Shown one piece after another: positions 47,029 to 57,665 of a stretch of DNA of 64,000 nt. Each line of letters begins with the position of its first letter. Positions within the stretch are counted from its first letter, which is position 1. Source of the DNA: Strongylocentrotus purpuratus (Eukaryota; Echinodermata; Echinoidea; Camarodonta; Strongylocentrotidae); NCBI RefSeq assembly GCF_000002235.5, contig NW_022145556.1, positions 418,501 through 482,500 of the forward strand, read 5' to 3'. The notes beneath the pieces are model-generated. The model worked only from the letters and a program-made list of their open reading frames with translations. It ran no database searches and was not told the origin of the DNA. A program made the translations under genes and the position numbers.

Positions 47029-47429
47029 CAGGCGCGGATCCAGGATTTCTTAGGGGGGGGGGGGGCCCACTTTTTTTTTTTTTGGTCCGAAAAAAATCGT
47101 AACGACTCAGTCAGTCGCTAATTAAGCGGGGGGGGGGGGGGGGGGGAAGAGGACACTTTTTTTTTTAGTCTCGAAATTTGAAAAATTGACATTTTGTTCC
47201 GTTGGGGGGGGTCACCTTTTTTAGGTCAGCCATTGGCATATTTTAAAAAAAAAAAAAAATTAAATTAAAAAAATAAATAAATAAATAAATAAATCACAGA
47301 AAAGGGGGGGGGGGGTTGCTCCAAAATACACACATAAAAAACCGAACGGGGGAGGGTCCCCCCTAACCCCCTCCCCCCCTCCCACCCCCTTCCGTACGTG
47401 CCTACTCGTCTGAAAATAGTTTTTTCCCC

Positions 47430-48215
47430 TCCCGGAAGCTTTTACGTTTCATTAAATCATTAAAAAAAGAAGACGATTCGTTGTACAGTTTTTTACTCTT
47501 AATCCTCGTCTTAATTCATCCCCCTCTCCCGCGCAAAGCTCGGAAGCTTGTATGTTTCATTTAATCATTAGAGAAAGAAGACGATTTCGTTGTACCGTTC
47601 TCGAAAATAATCCTCGTCTGAATACAACTTTTACGTTTCATTAAATCATTAGCGAAATAAGACGATTCGTTGTACCGTTATGACTTTTAATCCTTGTCTA
47701 AATTCAGTTTCCCCCCTCCCACGCGAAGCGCGGTAGCTTTTACGTTTCATTTAATCATTAAAGAAAGAAGACGATTTCGTTGTACTGTTCTCGACTCTTA
47801 ATCCTTGTCTAAATTCAGTTTTTCCCCCCGCTTCGACGTTTTATTAAATTTTTAGAGAATGAAGACGATTCGTTGTTCCGCTCTCGAAAATAATTTAGTT
47901 TCCCCCACCCGCGCGAAGCGCGGAAGCTTTTACTTTTAATTAAATCATTAGAGAAAGAGGAAGATTCGTCGTACCGTTCTCGACTCTTAATCCTTGTCTA
48001 AATCAATTCCCCCCCTCGACGTTTCATTAAATTATTATAGAAAGAACACGATTCGTTGTACCGTTCCCGAAAATTATCCTCGTCTGAATTAAGTTCCCCC
48101 TGCCTTCCCCCGCGCGTAGCGCGGAAGCTTTGACGTTTCATTAATTCATTAGAGAAAGAAGACGATTCGTTGTACCGTTCTCGACTCTTAATCCTTGTCT
48201 GAATTTCAAATATGT
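47430..48215. repeat. ~120-bp CGCGC-hairpin minisatellite array, reverse orientation
   Basis: About seven to eight units of CGCGCGTAGCGCGGAAGC, TTTCATTAAATCATTAG, GAAGACGATTCGTTGTAC and CTTAATCCTTGTCTGAATT. It ends shortly before a hAT-like right end CCTGGCTACGCGCCTG (to 48,322). Confidence 0.88.
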
Positions 48216-49440
48216 TCTTTGTCTATTCCCTTTTCTTCCTACGTCCTCTTCCTTTACACTCCTCTCTTTTTTGGCCGGCGTTTATTGGGGGACCACCCCG
48301 CCACCCCCTGGCTACGCGCCTGCTGTCAGATGAACATATGTTGATACCTTGTCCGCCCCGGAAGCTCAGGGGTTTAAGGTTTTAATTTACGGTCAGATTA
48401 GCATTCAGGGGTCCGCCTTAGCGCCCTAGACGGGGTCCAAGGGGCCAGGCGCGGATCCAGGGGGGGGGGCGAGCGGGCCTTGCCCCCCCCCCCCCGCAAA
48501 AAAAAAAAAAAAAAAAAAAAAAGAGAGAGAAGAAAGGAAAAGAAGGGAAAGGGAAAGAGGAGAGAAAGGGAAAGAAAGAAGAAGAAGAAGAAAAGAAAAG
48601 GGGGAAGAAGGAGATCGGGGGGAGGGACCGAAAGGGCCTTGCCTCCCAGGCTGTTGACCCCCCCCCCCCCCCCCAAATCAAAAAAATAAGAAAGAAGGAA
48701 GGAAAGGGAAAGAAAAAAGGAAAAGAGGAGATACTGGCGTACTAATAGGGGGGGGGGGGGGCTTTGGGGAAATCAAATTCAAACGTGGTTTATTTCTAAT
48801 TCCACAACGGTGGATTACAAATAAGCTGAAATGACATAATTTCCGAGATTTGTCCTCACTTTTTAGTAATATTATTATTATTATCAGGCTATTATTAAAT
48901 TATACGTTTGTATATGTATTTGTTGGAAAATGTCAAATTCCTAAATTTACAGCCAGGCAAGAAATATGATTCTTGAGATTCCTACATGTCAGGGCCCGAG
49001 GTACGGCAGGGATCGGGAGCCTCGAGCACCCCCCCCCCCCCCCCCCACTTTATTTGAAAAAGTATATTAAAGAGGAAAACAAATAGAATGAGAGCAAGAA
49101 AGAAAGAATAGTTAACTGCCAGTGTTAAAAAATGAGGCATCAAAATATGCTCATCTGACCGTGATTAAATGCCTAAAACCCCTAAGCTTCCGGGGGCTCT
49201 GCCCCCTGGATTCCACCTAGGGCGCTACGGCGGGCCCTTAGATGCTCATCTGACGGTAATTTAATGCCTAAAACCACTCTTGTGGGGGGGATCCGCCCCC
49301 TGGACCCCACGCCAAATAGTGACCTGCCAGTGTCACAAAATAATAGGTATTACAAAAATGATCATCTGACCTTAATTAAACGCCTAAAACCCCTGAGCTT
49401 CCGGGGCCGGACAAGTTATCAAAATGTGTTTATCTGACCG

Positions 49441-49480
49441 CAGGCGCGTAGCCAGGGGGGGGGGGGGGGCGGTCCCCCCA
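49441..49480. mobile_element. Unpaired hAT-like left end, second subfamily
   Basis: CAGGCGCGTAGCCAGGGGG follows TCTGACCG (a candidate target duplication). The facing end CCTGGCTACGCGCCTG at 48,307-48,322 is followed by CTGTCAGA, so the two do not form one element. Their partners were not found. Confidence 0.5.
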
Positions 49481-49504
49481 AATCGGAAGAGGACGTAGGA
49501 AGTA

Positions 49505-51055
49505 AAAGGAGCAGACAAAGAAATTCAGACAAGGATTAAGAGTATAGAAAACGGTACAACGCATCGTCTTCTTTCTCTAATAATTTAATGAAACGTCAAA
49601 GCTTCGCGCAGGAGGGGAGGCGGGGGGGGGGGACTGAATTCAGACAAGGATTAAGAATCGAGAACGGTACAGTGAATCGTCTTCTTTCTCTCATAATTTT
49701 ATGAAACGGAAAAGCTTTTGCGCGGGAGGGGGGAACCTGAATTCAGACGAGGATTCAGAGGCGAGAACGGTAATAATAATCTTTAATGAAACGTAAAAGC
49801 TTCCGCGCTTTGCGCGGGGTTGGAGGGGGAACTAATTCCGACGAGGATTATTTTCGAGAACGGTACAACGAATCGTCTTTTTCTCTATTGACTTAATGAA
49901 AATTAAAAGCTTCCGCGCGGGGAGGGGAGGGGGAACCTGAATTCAGACGAGGATTAAGACTCGAGAACTGTACAGCCAATCGTTTTCATTCTCTCATAAT
50001 CTTATGAAACTTAAAAGCTTCTGCGCTTCGCGCGGAGGGGGGGAGGGGACCTGAATTCAGACGAGGATTAAGAGTCGAGAACTGTACAGCCAATCGTCTT
50101 CTTTCTCTCATAATCTTATGAAGCTTAAAAGCTTCCGCGCTTCGCGCGGGAGGGGGGGGGGGGGACCTGAATTCAGACGAGGATTAAGAGTCGAGAACTC
50201 TACAACGAATCGTATTCTTTCTTTAATATTTTGATGAAACGTCTAAGCTTCCGCGCTTCGCACAGGAGGGGGAGGGGGCTGGATCAGTTAGACAAGGATT
50301 AAGAGTCGAGAACGGTACAACGAATCGTATTCTTTCTTTAATAGTTTAATGAGACGTCAAAGCTTCCGCGCTTCGCGCAGGAGGGGGAGGGGGGGACTGA
50401 ATTTAGACGAGGATAAAGAGTCGAGAACTGTACAACGAATCGTCTTCTTTCTCTAATAATTTAATGAAACGTAAAATTTTCCGCGCTTTGCGCGGGAGGG
50501 GAAAAACTAAATTCAGACGAGGATTAAGAGTCGAGAACGGTACAACGAATCGTCTTCTTTCTTTAATAGTTTGATGAAACGTCAAAGCTTCCGCGCTTCG
50601 CGCAGGAGGGGGAGGGGGGCTGAATCAGTTAGACAAGGATTAAGAGTCGAGAACTCTACAACGAAACGTCTTCTTTGTCTAATAATTTAATAAAACGTAA
50701 AATTTTCCGCGCTTTGCGCGGGAGGGGAAAAACTAAATTAGATGAGATCAATAGTCGAGAACGGTACAACGAATCGTCTTCTTTCTTTAATAGTTTAATG
50801 AAACGTCAAAGCTTCCGCGCTTCGCGCAGGAGGGGGCTGAATTTAGACAAGGATTAAGAGTCGAGAACTTTACAACGAATCGTCTTCTTTCTCTAATAAT
50901 TTAATAAATAATAAAAAAATTCGCGCTTCGCGCGGGAGGGGAAAAACTAAATTCAGACGAAGATTTTGAGTCGAGAACGGTACAACGAATCGTTTTCTTT
51001 CTCTAATGATTTAATGAAACGTCAAAGCTTCCGCGTTTCGTGGAGGAGGGTGGGG
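49505..51055. repeat. ~120-bp CGCGC-hairpin minisatellite array, forward orientation
   Basis: About thirteen units: TTCAGACGAGGATTAAGAGT, CGAGAACGGTACAACGAATC, GTCTTCTTTCTCTAATAATT, TGAAACGTCAAAGCTTCCGC, then a GCGCTTCGCGC hairpin and a G-rich run. It is inverted relative to 47,430-48,215. Confidence 0.93.
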
Positions 51056-52713
51056 AAAACTCGCCCCTCCCTGCACCGACCCCCCCCCCCGCATTACGTC
51101 ACTGTTTGGTCACCATAACGTACCAATATTTGGCCCGCATAATTTCAAATTTGGGCCCCCCCCCCCCTAAGAAATCCTGGATCCGCGCCTGCAGGGGGCA
51201 GAGCCCCGGAAGTTCAGGAGTTTAGGCATTTAATTTCGGTCAGATGAGCATTATTTTGATACCTAATTGTTACAATGGCAGGTCACTAATTGGCTTGGGG
51301 TTCAGGGGGGGGAGCCCCGGAATCTCAAGGGTTTTAGGCACTCAATTACGGTCAGATGAGTATCGAGGGGCCCGCCTAAGGGCTCTTGGTTGGGTCCAGG
51401 GGGCAGAGCCCCCAGAAGCTCAGGGGTTTTAGGCGTTTAATTACGGTCAGATGAGCATTTTTGATACCTTATTATTTGTGACACTAGCAGGACACTATTT
51501 GGCGTGGGGTCCAGGGGGCAGAGCCCCCAGAAATCAGGGGTTTTAGGCATTAAATGACCGTCATATGAGCATCTAAGGGCCCTCCTTAGGGCCCTAGGTG
51601 GAATCCAGGGGGCAGAGCCCTTAGGATTTTAGGCATTAATTTTAATCATGGTCAGATGAGCATATTTTGATACCCCATTATAATGTGACACTGGCAGTTA
51701 ACTATTTTTTTCTTTCTCGCTCTCTTTATTTCTATTTCTCTTTAATATACTTTTTCAAAGAAAGTGTGGGGAGAGGGGCTCGAGGATCCCGATCCCCGCC
51801 GTTCCGCGGGCCCTGATATGTAGGCATCTCAAGAAGCATTTTCTTGCCTGGCTGTAAATTTAGGAATTTGTCATTTTCCAACAAACGCATGAAGTTAGGA
51901 AAATTATCTCATTTCAGCATTATTTGTTAACCACCGTTATGGAATTATAAATAAACCACGTTTGAATTCTATTTCTCCAACCCCCCCCCCTCCCCCTATC
52001 AGTATGCCAGTGCCCCCCCCCCCCCCCTCCGATCTACACCTTGTTGGCGGGAAAATTGCAACTGATATCCCTTACCTTTCTTCATTCTCCTTTTTTCCCT
52101 TTCCCTTTCTCTTCTTTTTCACTTTCCCTTCCCTTCCTTATCTCTCTTTTAGGTTTGCTGGGGGGGGGGGGGGGGGAGGGGAGGGGCACGGTCATTTTGG
52201 TCCCCAACCCGCTCCACACATTGTTGGCGGGATTAACCGCAACTGATCTCCGCTTCTTTTCTTCCTCTTTTTGTTCCCTTTTAGCTCTCCTCTTTTCCTT
52301 TTCCTTCCTTCTCTCTTTTTTTTAGCGGGGACGGGGGGGGGGGGGGAGAGGGGAGGCTAGGGTCTTCCCCCCCCCCTCGATCCACAACTTGTTGGCGGGA
52401 AAATTGCAACTGATATCCCCCTTCTTTTCTTTTCTTCTTCCTATTTTGTCCTTCCCTTTATCTCCTCTTTATCTTTTTTCTTTCCCTTTCCTTCCTTCTC
52501 TTTTATTTTTTTATTGGGGGGAGGCAAGTCCTCCCCCCCCCATCTCCTTCTTCCCTCTTTTCTTTTCTTCTTCCTCTTCTTTTTTTCCCTTTCTCTCCTC
52601 TTTCCCTTCTTTTCCTTCTCTCTCTCTTCTTTTTTTTTTTTTTTTTTTTGCGGGGGGGGGGGGGGGGCCAAGGCACGCTCGGCCCCCCGCCCCCCCCCCT
52701 GGATCCGCGCCTG

Positions 52714-53692
52714 TACTAAATTTGGCGCATGGTTTAATGGTGTTCGCACTCGGTTAAATGGTGGGGGTTTGTTTGAGACTATAAAGCCTTTAGATGGTTT
52801 TATTAGTGAGATATAATATATCGAATCAAATCATATACTGACCGATTTTATCGAACATTAATAGTATCAAATTTCCTAAATAAACCCGGGGACCTCGGTC
52901 TTTCGATACACAAAAGAAGTTTACTAAATTTGGCACATGGTTTAATGGTGTTGGCACTCGGTTTAATGGTGAAGGTTTGTTTGAGACTGGAATCCCTTTG
53001 CATGGTTTTATTAATTAGATTATCTCGGATCAAATTATATACCTTGTGATGTAATTGAGCATCTTACCAGTATTAAATTTCCATTTTCCTAAATAAACCC
53101 GGAAAACCTCGGTCTTTCGATACACAAAAGAAGATTACTAAATTTGGCGCATGGTTTAATGGTGTTGGCACTCGGTTTAATGGTGTTGGTTGGTTTGAGA
53201 CTAATATAGCCTTTAGATGGATTCATTAATGAGATATATATCGAATCAAATCATATACTGACCGATTTTATCGAATATTATAGTATCAAATTTGCATTTT
53301 CCTAAATAAACCCATGAAACCTCGGTCTTTTGATACACAAAAGAAGATTACTAAATTTGGCGCATGGTTTAATGGTGTTCGCACTCGGTTTAATGGTGAT
53401 GGTTTGTTTGAGACTAGAATGCCTTTGCGTGGTTTCATTACTGAGATATCGGATCAAATCATACACAAAGTGATGTACTCGAACATTATAGTATTACAAT
53501 CTTCATGTTGCTAAATAAACCAGTGAAACCTCGGTATTTCGAAATAAAAAAAAAGATCACTAATTTGGGGGCATGGTTTAATGCTGTTAGCACTCGGTTT
53601 AAGATATGTTTGAGACTTATAGCCTTTAGATGGTTTTATTAATGAGATATATATCGAATCAAATCATATCGAGCAACTTACCAGTATTAAAA
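52714..53692. repeat. Right array of ~213-bp repeats, second part
   Basis: About four units (CCTAAATAAACC landmarks near 52,873, 53,090, 53,302 and 53,512), continuing the array cut at 47,028. Confidence 0.92.
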
Positions 53693-54168
53693 TACATGAA
53701 ACGCCTATTATTTTACTAAATATTGTGGCTGTCAACTATTTAAGCAACATGCAAGTAATATTTTGTACGTGGGTTTAGGTAGGCCTAGGTAGGTAGGAAC
53801 TCCATTGAACTGCTGGGTGCACATGTTTTCTTTTCTTCAGTTTTCTTTTTTCTACAAATCATCTTTTTGAAAGTTCCTTAGTATGAAGCCACGAAGAGTA
53901 AAATATTATGAAAAAATACCTATTTGTTATTACAAAACTAGCTAGATTAGGGAGTGTAGTTGCTTTCAATTCTCTGTTCGTACTTGGCTTCACGGAGTAA
54001 TTCGTCCTTTATAGCGATTCTCTTCATTCCGGAGCAACGTACATGTACTAAAACGTACTCGTGTACTAGTACATGTGTATATGACACACTACGCACGCCG
54101 CACGTATGTGACGTAGGGACTAATGAATATTCATGACTCCACTAAAGCTCGTGCCAATATATGCTACC
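53693..54168. repeat. Right outer inverted repeat of the foldback element
   Basis: Near-perfect reverse complement of 40,305-40,789, ending CCAATATATGCTACC and followed by CATCGTGCT. Confidence 0.88.
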
Positions 54169-54970
54169 CATCGTGCTGCATCAGCAACAGCGCCAACCAC
54201 GACAGAGTTGTGTAGAAGCTTGCAGCACAACAAGGGAAGGCGGTTTCCACTGGTTATGAAGAAAACAATGATAAACCCCTTCAGTTATTTCGTTATTCAA
54301 AAAGAATCTTTCATCACATCTCTCCATTTTGATTTGACACACTTCAGTAGTTTAAATGGACCTTTGGACTCTCCTACCCTAGACTCCATTGGTCTACAGT
54401 GTGATGAATAAAACAAAGGAGCATGATAGGTAGACATAAGTAAGTAGTACTAACAACATTATGAGAAGGACACTCATTAAAGAAAAGGGCAATTTGGGGG
54501 GGAAGTTGTTTAAAAAAACCGCCCCCCCCACTCAGTGTTATTTAGGGTACGCATTATTTTTTAAACTTCCATGATGACCTAGTACATTGTATAATGCTTT
54601 ACCTAGTAAGATGCATTAATCGAGGTAATTTCAGGTCTTACATATTGATGAGCTGTTTGAAATTAACTAGGAGGTATACGCGTATTGGGGAATGTGGCTG
54701 GCTTGCTGCTCTACTTAAAAAAAAAAACTTCCCATTTCATGTTATGAGTGTTTAGTGTGCATTATATGGGACGTACAGTGATAGATGGAAAGTTATTTCA
54801 GTATATTCGAAATGACTTTTAGGTAACTCCTTTTTCCTTCCACATCATCAACATTCAGAAAATGAAGGGGAAAAAAAAGAAACAAAAATAACCGTGAAAA
54901 AAAAAATTGTCGGCGAAGCATATGTCGTTGTACTATAGTAGCATTTTGTATTTAATGGGACATTTTTTTG
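54169..54970. repeat. Copy C flank resuming after the foldback element, then unique AT-rich sequence
   Basis: 54,178-54,480 matches 8,447-8,790 and 28,315-28,590. From about 54,540 on nothing matches the other copies. No gene is seen. Confidence 0.7.
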
Positions 54971-54971
54971 G

Positions 54972-55345
54972 GCGGAGCAAATGTCGTCGGAGCAAATGTC
55001 ACCGGAGCAAGTGTCGCTTCATGCGGAGCAAATGTCGTCGGAGAGCAATTGTCGGCGGAGCAAATGTCACCGGAACAAGTGTCGCTTCAGGCGGAGCAAA
55101 TATCGGCGGAGCAACTGTCGGCGGAGCAATTGTCGGCGGAGCAACTGTCGGCGGAGCAAGTGTCGTTCGAGGAGCATTTGTCACCGGAGCAATTGTCGCG
55201 TTTTGCGGAGCAATTGTCGGCGGAGCAATTGTCGGCGGAGCAAATGTCGGCGGAGCAAATGTCGCTGAGCAAATGTCGCGGAGCAATTGTCGCGTTTTTT
55301 GCGGATTAAATGTCGGCGGAGCAATCGTCCGTCGGAGCATGTGTC
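54972..55345. repeat. 15-bp minisatellite (GGCGGAGCAAATGTC)
   Basis: About 24 imperfect copies of GGCGGAGCAA(A/T)TGTC, with C/G variants and inserts such as TTCATGC and GTTTTT. The period of 15 and the lack of stops leave several frames open on both strands (for example SAEQLSAEQM and APPTIAPPT); these are by-products. The array is absent from copies A and B. Confidence 0.93.
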
Positions 55346-55349
55346 ATGG

Positions 55350-55840
55350 AACCGCACGAACAGGCCGATGGTGATGCGGATTTTCGTTCTTGCCCCCCCC
55401 CCCCCCGCTCCACTCGCTTCGCTTGCTACGCTCTACCTGATCGTAAATGCTTTAGCCCCCCCACCCACACTTTGAAACACGTCCCGCAGGGCCTGCACGA
55501 ACAGGCCGATGGTGATGCGGATTTTCGTTCTGCCCCGCCCCCCGCTCCACTCACTTCGCTTGCTACGCTCTACCTGATCGTAAATGTTTTAGCCCCCCCC
55601 CCCCCTCCCCCCCACTTTGAAACACGTCCCGCAGGTGCCTGCACGAACAGCCCGATGGTGATGCGGACTTTCGTTCTGCCCCCCCCCCCCCCCCGCTCCA
55701 CTCGCTTCGCTTGCTACGCTCTACCTGATCGTAAAAAGCTTTAGCCCCCCCCCCCCCCCCCCCCCCCCTTTGAAACACGTCCCGCAGGGCCTGCACGAAC
55801 AGGCCGATGGTGATGCGGATTTTCGTTCTGATCCCCACAT
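55350..55840. repeat. ~145-bp GC-rich tandem repeat, about 3.5 units
   Basis: CCGATGGTGATGCGGATTTT, a C run, GCTCCACTCGCTTCGCTTGC, TACGCTCTACCTGATCGTAA, a second C run and ACACGTCCCGCAGGGCCTGC recur at about 55,360, 55,510, 55,655 and 55,805. A single unit stands at the matching place in copy A (9,565-9,710), so copy C has expanded it. Confidence 0.9.
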
Positions 55841-56876
55841 TACGCCACTGGTGATGATATCATTGTCACATTTCCTTTTATTTTTGGCTTTCTGTTTCCA
55901 AAGACCAAAGTCCAAATTCACGAGCATACAAACTACAGCGCCACGTATTACATGTTATATGTTCAGGATACTTTGCGTTGTGATTCGTTGATACTTATCC
56001 ATTTTATAGAGCTACATATTACTTTCTTCATTCCGTATCCAACATAAACTGGAGACATATATATTGGAATACACAACAGAAATAAAAGGTAATTAATTTT
56101 GTTTCATATCTTGAGTGTTATACATGTAGCATAGTATTGTAATCCGGAATCAGTTTTGCGTCACAGCTATGTGCAGTAGATAACTTGCTATTTACGAGAT
56201 CATGAATATATATCGTTTCAGTTTGCTTTGTGTATTGTCAGTACAATACTGATACGAATTTATGAGGCTAAAATACGAAAAATTGAGGGGTTATTTCATG
56301 GAAGTTACTCAGTAGAGTCACAATTGAGTTTCACGTAAATTTTAGGACATTGATCAAATGATTGGTTAATTTTTGTTTGGAAAACGTCCATTGTTGTATC
56401 GGCACACTCATTTGTAACCGTAACCGTCGACAGTTTCAAGATACAAATTGTAATATCCGTGCACCCCTTCCCCCCCCCCCCCCTCTCAGAAAAACACACG
56501 AGATTTTCACCCCGGACAACTATCCCTAGGACAAGTAACCCCTAGGAAAATATACTCCCGGATAACTTTCCTTCAAATCAATTATTATTAACCCCAGGAA
56601 AACTACTTGGGGGGGGGGGGGGATTTGATTAGGCGATAGTTTTTGTCCGGGGTTTAGCTGTCTGACTGTAATTGTCCTAAGGGTAGAGGTGAGTTGCCTT
56701 TTGGGGGGAGCATATGCCTGTGAGTAGAAGTCCAGGAGCACTTGTCCGGCTGTAATCGTTCAAGACGACCTTTTCCCCCAAAACGATTCACTGTATTCAC
56801 AAAAGTAAATTCATGGACAAATTGGATGACTAAACACTTTAGGGGAGCAACCCCCCGGCTAGTATAGTCCTGGAGG

Positions 56877-56991
56877 CAGGCGCGTACGCGGGGGGGGGGG
56901 GGGGGGGTGTTGAGGGTTGAACCCCCCCTTTTAAGTTTTTTTGTATGTATGTGTTTTGGAGGAAACTCCCCCCCCCCCTTTTTTTTTTTAA

Positions 56992-57025
<34 letters not shown>

Positions 57026-57246
57026 GACCTTACCACCCTCCCTAACGAAACGAAATATCGATCGACCAAATTTTCAAATTTTAGGACACAAAAATATTTA
57101 TATATTTATATCTTACCACCCCACCCCCCCCCCCCCGCTTATTCAGCAGCTGGCTGAGTCGTTGCGAAATTTATGAGACCCCCAAAAAAAAAATTAACCC
57201 CCCCCCCCCCCCCTCGAAAAAAAAAAACATCCTGCGTACGCGCCTG
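56877..57246. mobile_element. 370-bp hAT-like MITE with target duplication CCTGGAGG
   Basis: Ends are CAGGCGCGTACGCGGG and CCTGCGTACGCGCCTG. CCTGGAGG occurs at 56,869-56,876 and 57,247-57,254, and copy A has CTCTGGAGGAATATACAG uninterrupted near 10,908. The interior consists of G, C and A homopolymers with AACGAAACGAAATATCGATC, also found in fragments near 9,310 and 47,190. Confidence 0.9.
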
Positions 57247-57585
57247 CCTGGAGGAATATACAGTATTCAATTAAGAATTTAGCAAGGTAACAGAAAGTTA
57301 AGATTTCTTTCAAATGCTGAGCCTCCCCAAGTGCCATATTGAGGCACGATGAGGCACGATGAGGAGCGAAGCAACGAGAATTGTAAATTATCTGACCCTT
57401 TAGAATGCTATTAGTTTTAGCTGCATTTACCCTGCAACCCAAAGCGTCGGGTTGTCTCACATTCCGGTGTTTCGCAAACACGAAATGCCCGCCGAAGTTT
57501 CACACAGTGTTTTGCAGAGTGTAAAAGCATGGACCTCCTAAGAATGGTAAAAGCAAACTTTGGTGAGATATTGGATTTTCGTCAC

Positions 57586-57665
57586 GTGACTCTCCTCGCT
57601 TCAGCGCTAACAAAATTAATGCAGGACATGCAGCGCAGGGCACCGAGAAGTCGCGCATGCGTACT
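57586..57665. promoter_or_regulatory. Promoter-like cluster, copy C
   Basis: GTCACGTGAC (E-box palindrome) and GCGCATGCGT, equivalent to 11,305-11,393. The second motif has lost the final C of the NRF1-type core seen in copy A. Confidence 0.3.

Larger units (their letters stand above)
48446..51191. mobile_element. hAT-like element 3 (2,746 bp) nested in element 2
   Basis: Left end CAGGCGCGGATCCAGG (48,446) and right end CCTGGATCCGCGCCTG (to 51,191), with near-identical 8-bp flanks CAAGGGGC and CAGGGGGC. The flanks joined give GGGTCCA(A/G)GGGGCAGAGCC, which is the normal text of the surrounding repeat, so the insertion is well supported. End sequences match element 1. Its size is increased by the minisatellite array. 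Confidence 0.82.
47029..52713. mobile_element. hAT-like element 2 (5,685 bp with nested copy), target duplication TACTAAAT
   Basis: Ends are CAGGCGCGGATCCAGG and CCTGGATCCGCGCCTG; TACTAAAT lies at 47,021-47,028 and 52,714-52,721. Its left end (AGGATTTCTTAGGGGG) is the reverse complement of element 1's right end, so it is the same family inserted in the other orientation. A third copy (48,446-51,191) lies inside it. No transposase is present. Confidence 0.9.
40305..54168. mobile_element. 13.9-kb foldback-type DNA transposon with nested insertions
   Basis: Ends are GGTAGCATATATTGGCACGA and its reverse complement, flanked by the 9-bp duplication CATCGTGCT. The outer ~480 bp of both arms are nearly identical in inverted orientation; inside them lie inverted arrays of a ~213-bp repeat (about 14 units left, about 6 right). 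The central non-repeated part is 43,771-44,325 plus 46,286-46,620. Two hAT-like insertions (44,334-46,277 and 47,029-52,713) account for about 7.6 kb, so the original element was about 6.2 kb. No transposase frame is visible, so it would need help in trans. Long inverted arms made of tandem repeats are the hallmark of foldback elements (Drosophila FB, sea urchin TU); a 9-bp duplication also suits Mutator-like elements. Assignment to either is inference. Confidence 0.88.

Noticed and set aside
54907..55374. Pentapeptide-like repeat protein (GGANVGGAIV)
   Set aside because: The 15-bp minisatellite is equally open in other frames and on both strands, has no splice context and no homologue in copies A or B.
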